This document shows, one piece after another, positions 33,413-41,813 of a DNA stretch of 64,000 bases. The stretch is from Dyella lutea (lineage in GTDB: Bacteria > Pseudomonadota > Gammaproteobacteria > Xanthomonadales > Rhodanobacteraceae). Below the pieces are notes generated by a model. It did not search any database and had not been told where the DNA came from. It saw nothing but the letters and a program-made list of their open reading frames with translations. A program made the translations under genes and the position numbers. Positions within the stretch are counted from its first letter, which is position 1. The number at the start of each line of letters is the position of its first letter. Location of the stretch: contig NZ_JAMZEK010000004.1 of assembly GCF_024158035.1 (NCBI RefSeq), positions 124,001 to 188,000 of the forward strand, written 5' to 3'.

Positions 33413-34003
33413 GTGCCTCCTGATCGCGGCTCGCCGCCGCCGCTGCCATTACGGCCATCGGCACCACTGGCGGGAGGTTGGTATGTGCTGGCCGGCGCCT
33501 CGTTCATCCCGTTGCTGGGCGTGCCGGTGGGGCTTGCGGCCATCCTGGTCGGGCTGGCCTCGCGCCGTCCGGGCGGACGCCGGGTGGCATGGATCGGCGC
33601 GGCGGGGATCGCGTTCAGCGTCTTGCTGTATGGCGGCCTGTTCTATTTCGGTTTCGTGCAGCGCGGCGGGGTCTACGATCATCTGCGCGCACGGTTGGCG
33701 CAGGCGGAGCTGAATGACCTGGTACCCCGGATCGAGTTCTACCGGCTGCAACACGGCCGTTATCCGGAAGATCTGGATGCCTTGCGGGGTGAGGGCGGTG
33801 GGCTGAATCCGGTGATGATCATGGATCCCTCGACGGTGTCGCCGCGTGCGTTCTTCTACCGTCGTGTCGGCGACCGGCACTACTACCTGCGCGGACTGGG
33901 GCCGGACGGCGAGCCGTTTACCGCGGACGATCTCGTGCCGACCCTGGCGCCGACCAGTGGGTCAAACATCGGCCTGCTGCTCGATCCGCCGCGGCCACGG
34001 TGA
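33413..34003 (+). CDS. Membrane protein with C-terminal GspG-like domain
   Basis: The 196-residue protein starts at GTG 33413 (GGAG upstream). Two membrane segments (about residues 22-48 and 58-80) precede a soluble domain resembling the post-helix part of the type II secretion pseudopilin GspG: LNDLVPRIEFYRLQHGRYPE, DLDALRGEG, MIMDPST, FYRRVGDRHYYLRGLGPDGE. A prepilin cleavage site is absent, so it is not a pseudopilin itself. It probably shares an operon with the transglutaminase gene. Its function is unknown. Confidence 0.78.
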   Translation: MPPDRGSPPPLPLRPSAPLAGGWYVLAGASFIPLLGVPVGLAAILVGLASRRPGGRRVAWIGAAGIAFSVLLYGGLFYFGFVQRGGVYDHLRARLAQAELNDLVPRIEFYRLQHGRYPEDLDALRGEGGGLNPVMIMDPSTVSPRAFFYRRVGDRHYYLRGLGPDGEPFTADDLVPTLAPTSGSNIGLLLDPPRPR

Positions 34004-34004
34004 C

Positions 34005-35426
34005 TCAGGCGCCGCGGGCAGGCCGCAGGGCTCGCCAGAGCAGCGCGAGCAGACCCGCCAGGTTGAGCCAGGCGAACAGGTCGCCCCAGCGGCTGTAGGG
34101 GGTGCGCGTATGGCGCAGCGGCAGGTCGCCGACCAGTTCGGCATCGTGGTGCTCGCTGGATGCCTCGGCGACCACGCGGCCGCGATCGTCGCTGAGCGTG
34201 AGCCGGCCCGAACGGGCGGCACGGGCCACCGCGAAACCACCCTCCACGCCGCGTAGGATCGCCATGCGGCCGTGCAGCCAGCCGTCGACGCTGAAGTCCC
34301 ACGCTGGCACCAGCAGCAGTTGCGCACCCAGCGCGGCATAGGCCTGGCCGATGTCGTGGAAATCCATGTCCTTGCAGATCGCCAGGCCGATGCGCGGCGA
34401 ACCATCGAGCATCCGATAGGTGCTGCCCGGGCGATAGCGGGCTTCGAAGCCGGGAATCAGGTGGTGCTTGCTGTAGGTGGCCGGGGAGGCATTGTCCGGC
34501 TGGAACACCATGGCCATGTTGCGTTCGCCGCCGGCCTCGCCCTGGTATTCCACGCCCACGTCCAGCTGCAGTCGATCCTGTCGGGCCTGCTGGGCGAACG
34601 CCGGGATGTCTGCGTCGGCGGTGGCGAACGAAGTCTCCGGGATCACGACCGCGCGTGCGCCTTGTCCGGCCAGTCGGGCGATGACGGCCTGGTAGCGGGC
34701 GAGCAGGTCCTGCCCCTGGGGGCTGGCCAGCGGCGGCCGGATCGGCGTCTCCAGCGAGGCCAGTCCGATCCGCAGGGATTCCTCGGCCGGCGCCTGCAGC
34801 CGGTACGCGCCGTAGCCGAGCGCGGGCAGCAGGATGGCGACGCACAGCGTCCCCGCCTGCAGGCGCCCGCGGCGCGGGGCATCCGAAGCCAGCACCGCGA
34901 GTGTGGCCGGCAGCAGCAGCACGAGGAAGCCGATGCCCCACACGCCGGCCAGCGCCGCTACCTGGATCACCGGCAGCGCGTTCATCTGGGTGTAGCCGAT
35001 GGCGCCGAACGTGCCGTGCGGCGACAGCAGGCTGTTGAGGTAGCCGATGGTCGTCCAGGTGACCGGTACGGCAAGCGTGGCAGCCAGTGCCCGACCGCGC
35101 AGCAGCAGTCGCCGGTGCAGCAGCACCACGAGAGCGAACAACACGGCCGGCAGCAGGATCACGTACACGATCACCGACAGCGGCAGTCCGATGTAATCGT
35201 GCAGGTAGCGCCACTGGTTGAGCCCACCCGCGGCAACAGCGACCAGCGCGGCGAGTGCCGCACGCCAGCGTCGGGTGCGCGGCGCGAGCCAGAGCAGCGG
35301 CAGGGGCGCCAACCAGGTCAGCCACCACAGCGGGTGCAGGCCGCTGCCGAACCACCACAGCAGGGCCGAGGTCGCCGTGGCGGCGATGATCGTGGCGGCT
35401 TCGCGGACATCAGGCTTTGAGGCCAT
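34005..35426 (-). CDS. Apolipoprotein N-acyltransferase-like membrane protein (Lnt paralog)
   Basis: The 473-residue protein has six membrane segments in residues about 10-205 and a C-terminal carbon-nitrogen hydrolase domain (about 215-440). The E-K-C catalytic set is present: Glu in VVIPETSFATA, Lys in TYSKHHLIPGFE, Cys in GLAICKDMDFHD. True Lnt transfers the third acyl chain to lipoproteins; Cys-Lys-Asp after the nucleophile differs from the usual CYE, so a related amidase or acyl transfer is possible. It overlaps the upstream TetR gene by 17 nt and is thus TetR-controlled, unusual for an essential housekeeping lnt. It is probably an accessory paralog. Confidence 0.85.
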   Translation of the reverse strand: MASKPDVREAATIIAATATSALLWWFGSGLHPLWWLTWLAPLPLLWLAPRTRRWRAALAALVAVAAGGLNQWRYLHDYIGLPLSVIVYVILLPAVLFALVVLLHRRLLLRGRALAATLAVPVTWTTIGYLNSLLSPHGTFGAIGYTQMNALPVIQVAALAGVWGIGFLVLLLPATLAVLASDAPRRGRLQAGTLCVAILLPALGYGAYRLQAPAEESLRIGLASLETPIRPPLASPQGQDLLARYQAVIARLAGQGARAVVIPETSFATADADIPAFAQQARQDRLQLDVGVEYQGEAGGERNMAMVFQPDNASPATYSKHHLIPGFEARYRPGSTYRMLDGSPRIGLAICKDMDFHDIGQAYAALGAQLLLVPAWDFSVDGWLHGRMAILRGVEGGFAVARAARSGRLTLSDDRGRVVAEASSEHHDAELVGDLPLRHTRTPYSRWGDLFAWLNLAGLLALLWRALRPARGA

Positions 35427-35991
35427 CGAGCAGTCTCCGGATCGATGCGAGGTAGAAGGCGCGGAACTGCTTCGCGTCGTAGCTGAAGCGGCCCGCCCGA
35501 TACAGCGCGATCAGGCCATGCGCATGCGCCCACAGCGTCATCGCCACGTCCCAGGGATCGTCGTCGCGCCACACCCCGTCGCGCATGCCTTCGGCGAGCA
35601 GGTCGGCCACCACGTTGAGGGTCGGCGAGCGGCGCGCGCGGAAATCTTCGGGAAAGCGCCGCGCGTCGTCGCGCTGCACCGAGAACGCGTGATCGAACAG
35701 GTGGGGATGCTGCAACGCGTAGTCGAGGTAGTCCTCCTGGGTCGCCAGCAGCCGGGCGACCGGGTCGCGCCGGCGGCGCTGGCTGCGCCAGGTGCTGGCC
35801 GCGCTCTGGAAGCTCTCCTCGGAGATCCGCTTGAGCAGGGCATCGCGATTCGGGAAATGGCGGTACAGCGCCATCGGCGTGATGCCGACCGCTTCGGCGA
35901 TGCGGCGCATGGTGACGGCACCGGGACCCTCACGGTCGAACAGTTCGTGGGCGGCCAGGAGGATCGCTTCGGCGGTGTTCCGGCGGGTCAT
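35410..35991 (-). CDS. TetR family transcriptional regulator
   Basis: The 193-residue repressor has an N-terminal HTH (residues about 5-52: AILLAAHELFDREGPGAVTM, AEAVGITPMALYRHFPNRDA) and a C-terminal ligand domain with WAHAHGLIALYRAGRFSYDA, typical of the WHG/TetR_C_13 group. It is the first gene of an operon with the Lnt-like gene (17-nt overlap). A perfect palindrome (35990-36008) covers its start codon region, so autorepression is strongly suggested; the divergent RMD1-type gene may share control. The inducer is unknown. Confidence 0.93.
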   Translation of the reverse strand: MTRRNTAEAILLAAHELFDREGPGAVTMRRIAEAVGITPMALYRHFPNRDALLKRISEESFQSAASTWRSQRRRRDPVARLLATQEDYLDYALQHPHLFDHAFSVQRDDARRFPEDFRARRSPTLNVVADLLAEGMRDGVWRDDDPWDVAMTLWAHAHGLIALYRAGRFSYDAKQFRAFYLASIRRLLDGLKA

Positions 35992-36008
35992 GTATACATC
36001 GTATACAT
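35990..36008. promoter_or_regulatory. TetR operator palindrome ATGTATAC-ATC-GTATACAT
   Basis: This perfect 8-bp inverted repeat with a 3-bp centre sits over the initiation codon (35989-35991) of the TetR gene and its immediate 5' side. AT-rich TGTATAC half-sites are typical operators of TetR regulators with this domain architecture. Binding here would block transcription start or elongation of the TetR-Lnt operon. Confidence 0.8.
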
Positions 36009-36130
36009 TTTCGGCACGATCGCAAACCGCGAAGCCGCGAAAGGGAGGTGTCGTGCGGATTGACCCCGGTCAGGCGCCCGTCGCATCGACCGACCTAAAC
36101 TGGACAGCAGGATCGGTCGGAGATGGCGTG

Positions 36131-37258
36131 ATGACGCAGCAATCTTCCGTGACGGTGCGCAACGGCGAGCTGGTGGCCTTGCGGCTGTTCGATATCGCCT
36201 ATGCGATCGACCTGAGTCGGGCCGAGGCTGCGTGGCTGGCCCGGGCCGGCGCGGAAGGGCGGCGCAGCCGGTTGCTCACCGCGCCACCCAAGGCGGTGGC
36301 TTTCGACGTGCCGCCGCTGGAACTGACGCTGGAGCCGTTGACCCTCGTGCTGGACGGCGTCGAGGTCACCGCCCGCGTCCGCGTGCGGCTGTACGACTTC
36401 GGTGTCGCCGCCTTCGCCGTGCGCGTTGCGTTGGCCGACGCGCCATGGCCGGCGTTCGCCGCGCGCTTCAACGCGCTGGACCGCGCGGTCGGGCCGGCCG
36501 CGCCGGATACCTTGTGGACGACGCTGCGCCAGCATGTGGTCGAAGCCATCGCCCCGGCGCTGGACCGGCCGGCCGTCGACGCCTCGTTGCAGGAGGACTA
36601 CCTGCTCGGCGTGGTGCAGGCCTTCGACGCGCCGCTGGATGCGGCCACGCTGCGCGAACGGGTCGACCTGGCGGCGTTGCTGTCGGGCGAGTCGCGCCCG
36701 CTGTCCGAGGGAGCCCGCCGCGAACTGCTGGCGCACGGTTATTCCTACTACACGGACGACCTGGTCCTGCTCACCTGGGACCGCGCCTTCGTCTACGAAC
36801 CCCGCGGCGACTCGGACGTGGCCGACGTGCTCGAGGTAGCGAACGCCCAGCTGGTCGAGTTCCGCTACTACGACACGCTGCTCGACAACGAGCTGCCCCG
36901 GATGTACGCGCGGGTGCAGGAGGCGCGTGGCACCGGCTCGCTGCTGGCGGCGCGCCGCTTCGCGCATCTTGCGCGCGGGCTGTACATGCTGGTGGCCGAG
37001 GCGACCGAGCTCACCGAGAAGGTGGACAACGCGCTGCAGGTCACCGAGGACGTCTACCTGGCGCGCGTCTACAGCGCCGCACTCGGCCTGTTCCGCGTGC
37101 CCGCGCTCAGCGCGTCGGTCGACCGCAAGCTGGCGATCATCCGCGACACCTACGCCGCGTTGTACGAGGAGGCCTCGAGCCGGCGATCGGAGTGGCTGGA
37201 AATCGCCATCGTGCTGTTGATCGTGCTGGAGGTCGTGTTGTCGCTGCTGCGCCACTAG
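36131..37258 (+). CDS. RMD1/YagE-type (DUF155) membrane protein
   Basis: The 375-residue protein starts at ATG 36131 with CGGAG upstream; the frame is open from 35792 but overlaps the TetR gene. The RMD1 family pattern is visible in the C-terminal half: ELTEKVDNALQVTEDVYLAR, VYSAALGLFRV, SVDRKLAIIRDTYAALYEEA, and one C-terminal membrane helix (about 353-372, WLEIAIVLLIVLEVVLSLLR). Eukaryotic relatives sit in the mitochondrial inner membrane and affect the cytoskeleton or meiosis; the bacterial role is unknown. It is divergent from TetR-Lnt, so it could share the operator. Confidence 0.88.
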   Translation: MTQQSSVTVRNGELVALRLFDIAYAIDLSRAEAAWLARAGAEGRRSRLLTAPPKAVAFDVPPLELTLEPLTLVLDGVEVTARVRVRLYDFGVAAFAVRVALADAPWPAFAARFNALDRAVGPAAPDTLWTTLRQHVVEAIAPALDRPAVDASLQEDYLLGVVQAFDAPLDAATLRERVDLAALLSGESRPLSEGARRELLAHGYSYYTDDLVLLTWDRAFVYEPRGDSDVADVLEVANAQLVEFRYYDTLLDNELPRMYARVQEARGTGSLLAARRFAHLARGLYMLVAEATELTEKVDNALQVTEDVYLARVYSAALGLFRVPALSASVDRKLAIIRDTYAALYEEASSRRSEWLEIAIVLLIVLEVVLSLLRH

Positions 37259-37343
37259 CCGGATGGATCGTGCCGAACGGCCCGTGCCCCGGCGCCGGTG
37301 CCGGGGCACAATGGTCGACTGTTTCCGACCGAGCCGTCGTCCC

Positions 37344-38417
37344 ATGACCGACCCCGCCCTCAAGCATGCCTGCCGGCTGTTCCTCTCCCGCCCACCCGCG
37401 CCACCCGTGGCCGACACCATGGCGCGCCTGGCGGCGCATCCGGCGGCGCGCGATGCGGTGGACGAGTACGGCGCCGGGGGTGCCGTGGCGACCCTGGAAC
37501 AGGCCACTGCAGTGCGGCTGGGCAAGCCGGCCGGGCGCTTCTTCATCAAGGGTGTCATCGCCCAGTTGTGCGTGCTGCAGGCATACGCCGACGCGCGCGG
37601 CTGCCGCAACGTGGCGATTCATCCCATGGGTCATATGGACATGGACGAGGCCGGCGCACTGGAGCGAGCGGCTGGATTGAATGCGATCCGGCTGGGTCGC
37701 CACCGGCCGTTTTCGCTGGACGCGCTGCAGGCGGTGACCGAGCCGCTGGCGGCGGTGGTGGTGGAGCTGCCGCTGCGTCGGGCCGGCTTCCTGCTGCCGC
37801 CGCTGGACGAGCTGCGTGCGATCTCGGCGTGGTGCCGTGAGCGCGCGATCCCGCTGCACTTCGACGGCGCGCGCCTGTGGGAGGCGGCGGCCGGCTACGG
37901 CGTGACCGAGGCCGAACTGGCGGCGCTGGCCGACAGCGTCTACGTCTCCTACTACAAGGGATTGGGTGGACTGGGGGGCGCGTTGGTGGCCGGCAGCGAG
38001 GCGTTCATCGCCGCGCTGGCGCCGTGGAAGAGCCGCTACGGCGGCAACCTCGTCACTGCCTGGCCCTACGCAATCAGTGCACTCGATGGACTGGACCGGC
38101 TGGCACCGCGCATGGGCGAATTCGTCGAGCGGGCCCGCGCGCTGGCCGCGGCACTGGCAGCGGTGCCGCAGGTGCGGGTGCATCCGGCGCGTCCTCACAC
38201 CAATGCCTTCCAGGTGTGGTTGCCGGGCCGGCCGGAGGTCCTCGACGCGCAGCATCGCCAGATGGCTGCCGCGGGCGAATGGTGGCTGTTCGACGGGTTC
38301 GCCGAGGCGCCGCTGGACGGCTGGACGATGGCGGAAGTCCAGATCGGGCCGACCAGCGACCAGTGGGACGTGGAGCAGGCCGCGCAGGCCATCGGGCGCT
38401 TCGCCGCGAACGGGTGA
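37344..38417 (+). CDS. PLP-dependent beta-eliminating lyase (threonine aldolase-like)
   Basis: The 357-residue fold-type I PLP enzyme belongs to the L-allo/low-specificity threonine aldolase family. The PLP-binding Lys is in YVSYYKGLGGLGGA, preceded by the cofactor-stacking/Asp segment IPLHFDGARLWEAA; substrate-side His in AIHPMGHMDM is also conserved. It would cleave beta-hydroxy amino acids to glycine and an aldehyde, or a related thiol substrate. It is a single gene, 85 nt after the RMD1 gene. Confidence 0.9.
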   Translation: MTDPALKHACRLFLSRPPAPPVADTMARLAAHPAARDAVDEYGAGGAVATLEQATAVRLGKPAGRFFIKGVIAQLCVLQAYADARGCRNVAIHPMGHMDMDEAGALERAAGLNAIRLGRHRPFSLDALQAVTEPLAAVVVELPLRRAGFLLPPLDELRAISAWCRERAIPLHFDGARLWEAAAGYGVTEAELAALADSVYVSYYKGLGGLGGALVAGSEAFIAALAPWKSRYGGNLVTAWPYAISALDGLDRLAPRMGEFVERARALAAALAAVPQVRVHPARPHTNAFQVWLPGRPEVLDAQHRQMAAAGEWWLFDGFAEAPLDGWTMAEVQIGPTSDQWDVEQAAQAIGRFAANG

Positions 38418-38463
38418 GGCGTGCCGCAGCGAGCGGTGGCGTCGTGCGGTCCGGTTCAGCCCA

Positions 38464-39786
38464 TCAATCGTGCGGACGGGCGAGGGGGTCGACGATCACG
38501 CGATTCCGGCCTTCGCGTTTGGCCTGGTACAGCGCGCGGTCGGCGCGCAGCAGGAGTTCCGAAGCGCTCTCCCAGGGACCCGAGTGTTGCGCCAGGCCGA
38601 TCGACACGGTGAAGCCCAGGATGTCGCCGGTGGCGTCTGGCACGCGCACGCCCGAGAGCGCATCGCGCAGACGGTCGGACATCGGCTCGGCGCTCTCGCT
38701 CCGGGTCCGCGGCAGGACGATGCCGAACTCCTCGCCGCCCAGCCGGCCGATAAGATCACCGTCACGCAGCTGCTGTCGGCAGGTATCTGCCAGGGCAACC
38801 AGCGCCCGGTCGCCGACCGCGTGGCCATGATCGTCATTGATTGCCTTGAAATGGTCGATGTCCAGCATCAGCACGCACAGCGGCGTGTCTTCCTCGCAGC
38901 TGCGCCGGATCGCGTTCTCCAGGTGCTCGAGGAAGTCGCGGCGGTTGCTCAGTCCGGTCAGGCTGTCGGTATGCGCCAGGCGCTGCAGTTCCAGCTTCTG
39001 GCTCTCCAGTTGGACCGCCTGCTCCTGCAGGGTCACGGTGCGCAGGCGCACCAGTGACTCGAGATGATCGCGGTAGGCCTGCAGCTCGTGCTCCTGGCGG
39101 TCGCGCTTGGCCATCTCCTCGACCATGCGCTCGCGCAGTTCGTTGAAGGCGAATACCACCTGGTCGATCTCGTCCGGCCTGCGTCGCCCGGGGCGGTCCA
39201 GCGCGAGCGGCGTGCTCAGCTGGGCGATGCCTGCGTTGCGGGCGTAATCGGCCATGCGTTCCAGATGGCGGGTGATCCAGTAGCGGAACAGCAGCAGCAG
39301 CATCAGCGAAGCGCTGGTCAGTCCGGCCAGCGTGGTGAGCGCGATGCGCAGCGATGCGCGGAACAGGCGGGTGGTCAGATACTCGCGGTCGACCGCGACC
39401 TGCAGCGCTCCCAGGGGGAAATGACCTCCGCGGTCGTAGACCAGGGGGAAGCTGCGGGCGAGGGCGGGCCGCGGCACCGGTCGCCCCCGCTCCACCCGTT
39501 GCCCTTCCGAATCGAGACGCGCGTAGGCGACCCCGGGCATGCGCGCCAGGCCGTCCATGAGCAGGTCGACGCGTGCCTGGTCCACCGCCCACAGCCCGGC
39601 GGCGAGACTCGGCACGAAGGTGCGACCGATTTCGTCCATCGTCTGGTTGGCGGAGTCGATCTGCTGTCGATACAGCAGATCGAGCTGAACCCCTGCCGCA
39701 ACGATCGATACCAGCACGCTGACCAGCAGCGTCGCCAGCGCGAGGCGCAAGCTGATCGAGCGGCTGCGCGGAATGGGAGTCTTCAA
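38464..39786 (-). CDS. CHASE8-HAMP-GGDEF diguanylate cyclase
   Basis: The 440-residue membrane cyclase makes c-di-GMP. The start is placed at TTG 39786: it overlaps the upstream gene's stop (TTGA) and has GGAG 9 nt ahead; a GTG at 39810 is the alternative. Membrane helix 1 (about 12-33) is followed by a periplasmic CHASE8-like domain (about 35-150: DEIGRTFVPSLAAGLWAVDQ), helix 2 (about 153-175), a HAMP/coiled region, and GGDEF (about 275-440) with GGEEF and an RDGD inhibitory site five residues before. Translational coupling to a periplasmic binding protein suggests that ligand capture is read by the CHASE8 part. Confidence 0.92.
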   Translation of the reverse strand: MKTPIPRSRSISLRLALATLLVSVLVSIVAAGVQLDLLYRQQIDSANQTMDEIGRTFVPSLAAGLWAVDQARVDLLMDGLARMPGVAYARLDSEGQRVERGRPVPRPALARSFPLVYDRGGHFPLGALQVAVDREYLTTRLFRASLRIALTTLAGLTSASLMLLLLFRYWITRHLERMADYARNAGIAQLSTPLALDRPGRRRPDEIDQVVFAFNELRERMVEEMAKRDRQEHELQAYRDHLESLVRLRTVTLQEQAVQLESQKLELQRLAHTDSLTGLSNRRDFLEHLENAIRRSCEEDTPLCVLMLDIDHFKAINDDHGHAVGDRALVALADTCRQQLRDGDLIGRLGGEEFGIVLPRTRSESAEPMSDRLRDALSGVRVPDATGDILGFTVSIGLAQHSGPWESASELLLRADRALYQAKREGRNRVIVDPLARPHD

Positions 39787-40658
39787 GGCGATCGCTCCGG
39801 CTGGAACCACAGCTGCGGACGATCGGCCGTTGCGTCGGTGGGGAAATCCGGGTTGGCCAGTTCGAGTACCTCCCGGTGTCGCAGGTCCAGCTCGTCCGCC
39901 AGCGATCCGTAGGTCTGCCAGAACAGGGCGGCCATGCTTCCGTCGGCGATGGCACGCTCCAGTCCACGCGTGACTGCCTCCGCAAGAGTGCGGTTCCCCG
40001 GAGTGACGAAGAAATAGAGTGCCTCCGGGTAGTGCAGCAGCAGATGGCTTTCGATCGCCAGGTCCATCCGCGGGTGCGCCTCCCGCTCGGGGACCACTTC
40101 CGCGATGGAGCGGGGAAAATAGTCGATGCGGCTCTTCTGCAACATCACGAACAACCCCTCGTAGGTCGGGCTTGCCATGACCTTCAGTCCATTGGCGCGC
40201 AGCACGTCCAGGTCGGGCCAGTCGTGTCCCTGGCCGGCCGACAATCCAGCGAGACCGGACAGCGAATGCATGGCATCCATGCGGGTCTGCTCACTGCGTC
40301 GGATCAGCAACACCCGCCAGCCGCTCAGGCCTCGGTCGATCGGGATACGGATCGGCAGCAGTTCGCGCTCACGCTCGCGGGTTGTCACCGACCAGGCGAT
40401 GTCCAGTCCCTCGCCCCTGGCCAGCTCCCGCAGGCTGCGCGCCTGCTGCATCGGGGCCAGCGAGGGTTCGAGCCGGTAGGCCACGCCGCTGTGCTCAAGC
40501 GCAAGCCGAAGCAGTTCGAGCGGGTAGCGGGTGCGGGAATCCTGCGGGGATTCCACCCTCGGATAGATCACGCGCACGGTTGTGTCGGCGCGCGTCATGG
40601 CCGGCGCGATAAGCAGGATCAGCAGGGGGACGGCGCAGGCGCAACGGTCGAGCCTCAA
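39783..40658 (-). CDS. Periplasmic solute-binding (PBPb-type) protein coupled to a cyclase
   Basis: The exported protein has about 291 residues. I chose TTG 40658 because GGAGA lies 9 nt upstream and a clean signal peptide follows (LDRCACAVPLLILLIAPAMT); a longer GTG start at 40760 lacks an SD. The mature chain has the type II binding-protein layout: TVRVIYPRVESPQDSRTRYP, LDIAWSVTTRERER, NGLKVMASPTYEG, SRIDYFPRSIAEVV, YFFVTPGNRTLAEA. There are no transporter genes nearby; instead it is overlapped (TTGA) by a diguanylate cyclase gene, so it is probably a sensor subunit. The ligand (amino acid or organic acid) is unknown. Confidence 0.85.
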   Translation of the reverse strand: MRLDRCACAVPLLILLIAPAMTRADTTVRVIYPRVESPQDSRTRYPLELLRLALEHSGVAYRLEPSLAPMQQARSLRELARGEGLDIAWSVTTRERERELLPIRIPIDRGLSGWRVLLIRRSEQTRMDAMHSLSGLAGLSAGQGHDWPDLDVLRANGLKVMASPTYEGLFVMLQKSRIDYFPRSIAEVVPEREAHPRMDLAIESHLLLHYPEALYFFVTPGNRTLAEAVTRGLERAIADGSMAALFWQTYGSLADELDLRHREVLELANPDFPTDATADRPQLWFQPERSP

Positions 40659-40789
40659 GCGGTCGATTCTCCAGCTCAGGCGCCCGGCTCCCTTCAGGCA
40701 GGTTTTCGAAAAGCGGCGGCGCTTCCGACGCAGAGGTCGGAGGCGGGTTGCCGCGCGCACTTGATATCACATCTGGCCAGCGCCCCGGC

Positions 40790-41698
40790 TCATGTCGGGG
40801 CAGGGGCCTCCTTCACGAAATCCACGAATGCCCGCAGCGGCGCGGGCAGGTGTCGACGGCCGGGATAGTAGAGGTACGGACCGCTGAAGGTCTGCCACCA
40901 GGGCTGCAGCACCGGTTCGAGCTCGCCGCGCTCCACGTATGGTTGCAGCCACGCCTCGAACAGGTGGATGACGCCCAGCCCGTCGATCGCCGCGCGCAGG
41001 GCCAGGTCGGCCGCGGCACCCAGACGCACCAGCAGCGGGCCATCCGGGTCGACGCGCACGATCTCGCCGTCGCGCTCGAACTCCCAGGTGGGGATGTGCC
41101 CGCTGGCGAACTGGCCGCGGATGCAGGTGTGCCCGAGCAGGTCGCGCGGGTGCTCCGGCAGGCCGCGCCGGTCGAGGTAGGCGGGGGCCGCAGCGGTGGC
41201 CATGCGCTGGGTGCGGGGGCCGATCGGGATCGCCACCATGTCCTTTTCCAGCCGCTCGTCGTAGCGCACGCCGGCATCGCAGCCGGCGGCGACCAGGTCG
41301 ACGAAGCCGTCCTCGACGATCACTTCCAGCCGGATCTCGGGGTAGGTCTGCAGGAACGGCGTCACGATGGAGGGCAGCACCAGCCGCGCCACCGTGGCCG
41401 GCACGTTCAGTCGCAGCGTGCCGGCGGGCCGGTCGCGGTAGTGGTTGACCACGTCCAGCGCGGCCTCGACCTCGCCCAGCGCCGGGAACAGCCGTTCGGC
41501 CAGCCGTGCGCCGGCCTCGGTCGGCACCACGCTGCGGGTCGTGCGATGCAGCAGCCGGACGCCCATGCGCGACTCCAGCCGCCGCACGCTGTCGCTCAGC
41601 CGCGAGGCCGAGTGGCCGCTGGCCCTAGCGCCCTCGCGGAAACCGCCGGCACGTACCACGGCGAGAAAGGCGAACAGATCGCGCAGTTCGGTATCCAT
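40790..41698 (-). CDS. LysR family transcriptional regulator (of pdxI)
   Basis: The 302-residue regulator has a winged HTH (residues 1-60: DLFAFLAVVRAGGFREGARA, SRLSDSVRRLESRMGVRLLH) and an effector domain with GVRYDERLEKDMVAIPIGP and IDGLGVIHLFEAWLQPYV. It is divergent from the PdxI-type reductase gene, with a perfect T-N11-A site between them (41721-41747), so activation of pdxI and autorepression are the likely roles. The inducer is unknown. Confidence 0.93.
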   Translation of the reverse strand: MDTELRDLFAFLAVVRAGGFREGARASGHSASRLSDSVRRLESRMGVRLLHRTTRSVVPTEAGARLAERLFPALGEVEAALDVVNHYRDRPAGTLRLNVPATVARLVLPSIVTPFLQTYPEIRLEVIVEDGFVDLVAAGCDAGVRYDERLEKDMVAIPIGPRTQRMATAAAPAYLDRRGLPEHPRDLLGHTCIRGQFASGHIPTWEFERDGEIVRVDPDGPLLVRLGAAADLALRAAIDGLGVIHLFEAWLQPYVERGELEPVLQPWWQTFSGPYLYYPGRRHLPAPLRAFVDFVKEAPAPT

Positions 41699-41720
41699 TG
41701 TCCTGAAATCCGTACGGCCC

Positions 41721-41747
41721 GTGCCGATTGTGCCGGATTATCGGCAC
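41721..41747. promoter_or_regulatory. LysR binding site (T-N11-A) between lysR and pdxI
   Basis: Perfect 8-base arms GTGCCGAT and ATCGGCAC flank exactly 11 bases, giving the classic T-N11-A LysR recognition site. It lies 23 nt from the LysR start codon and 67 nt from the aldo/keto reductase ATG, suited to control of both. Confidence 0.88.
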
Positions 41748-41813
41748 GCTGCCCGGGGCCTAGAGTGTCGGCCCATGCGGCAACCCCGCCGCGATATCCC
41801 CAGGAGTCCTCTC

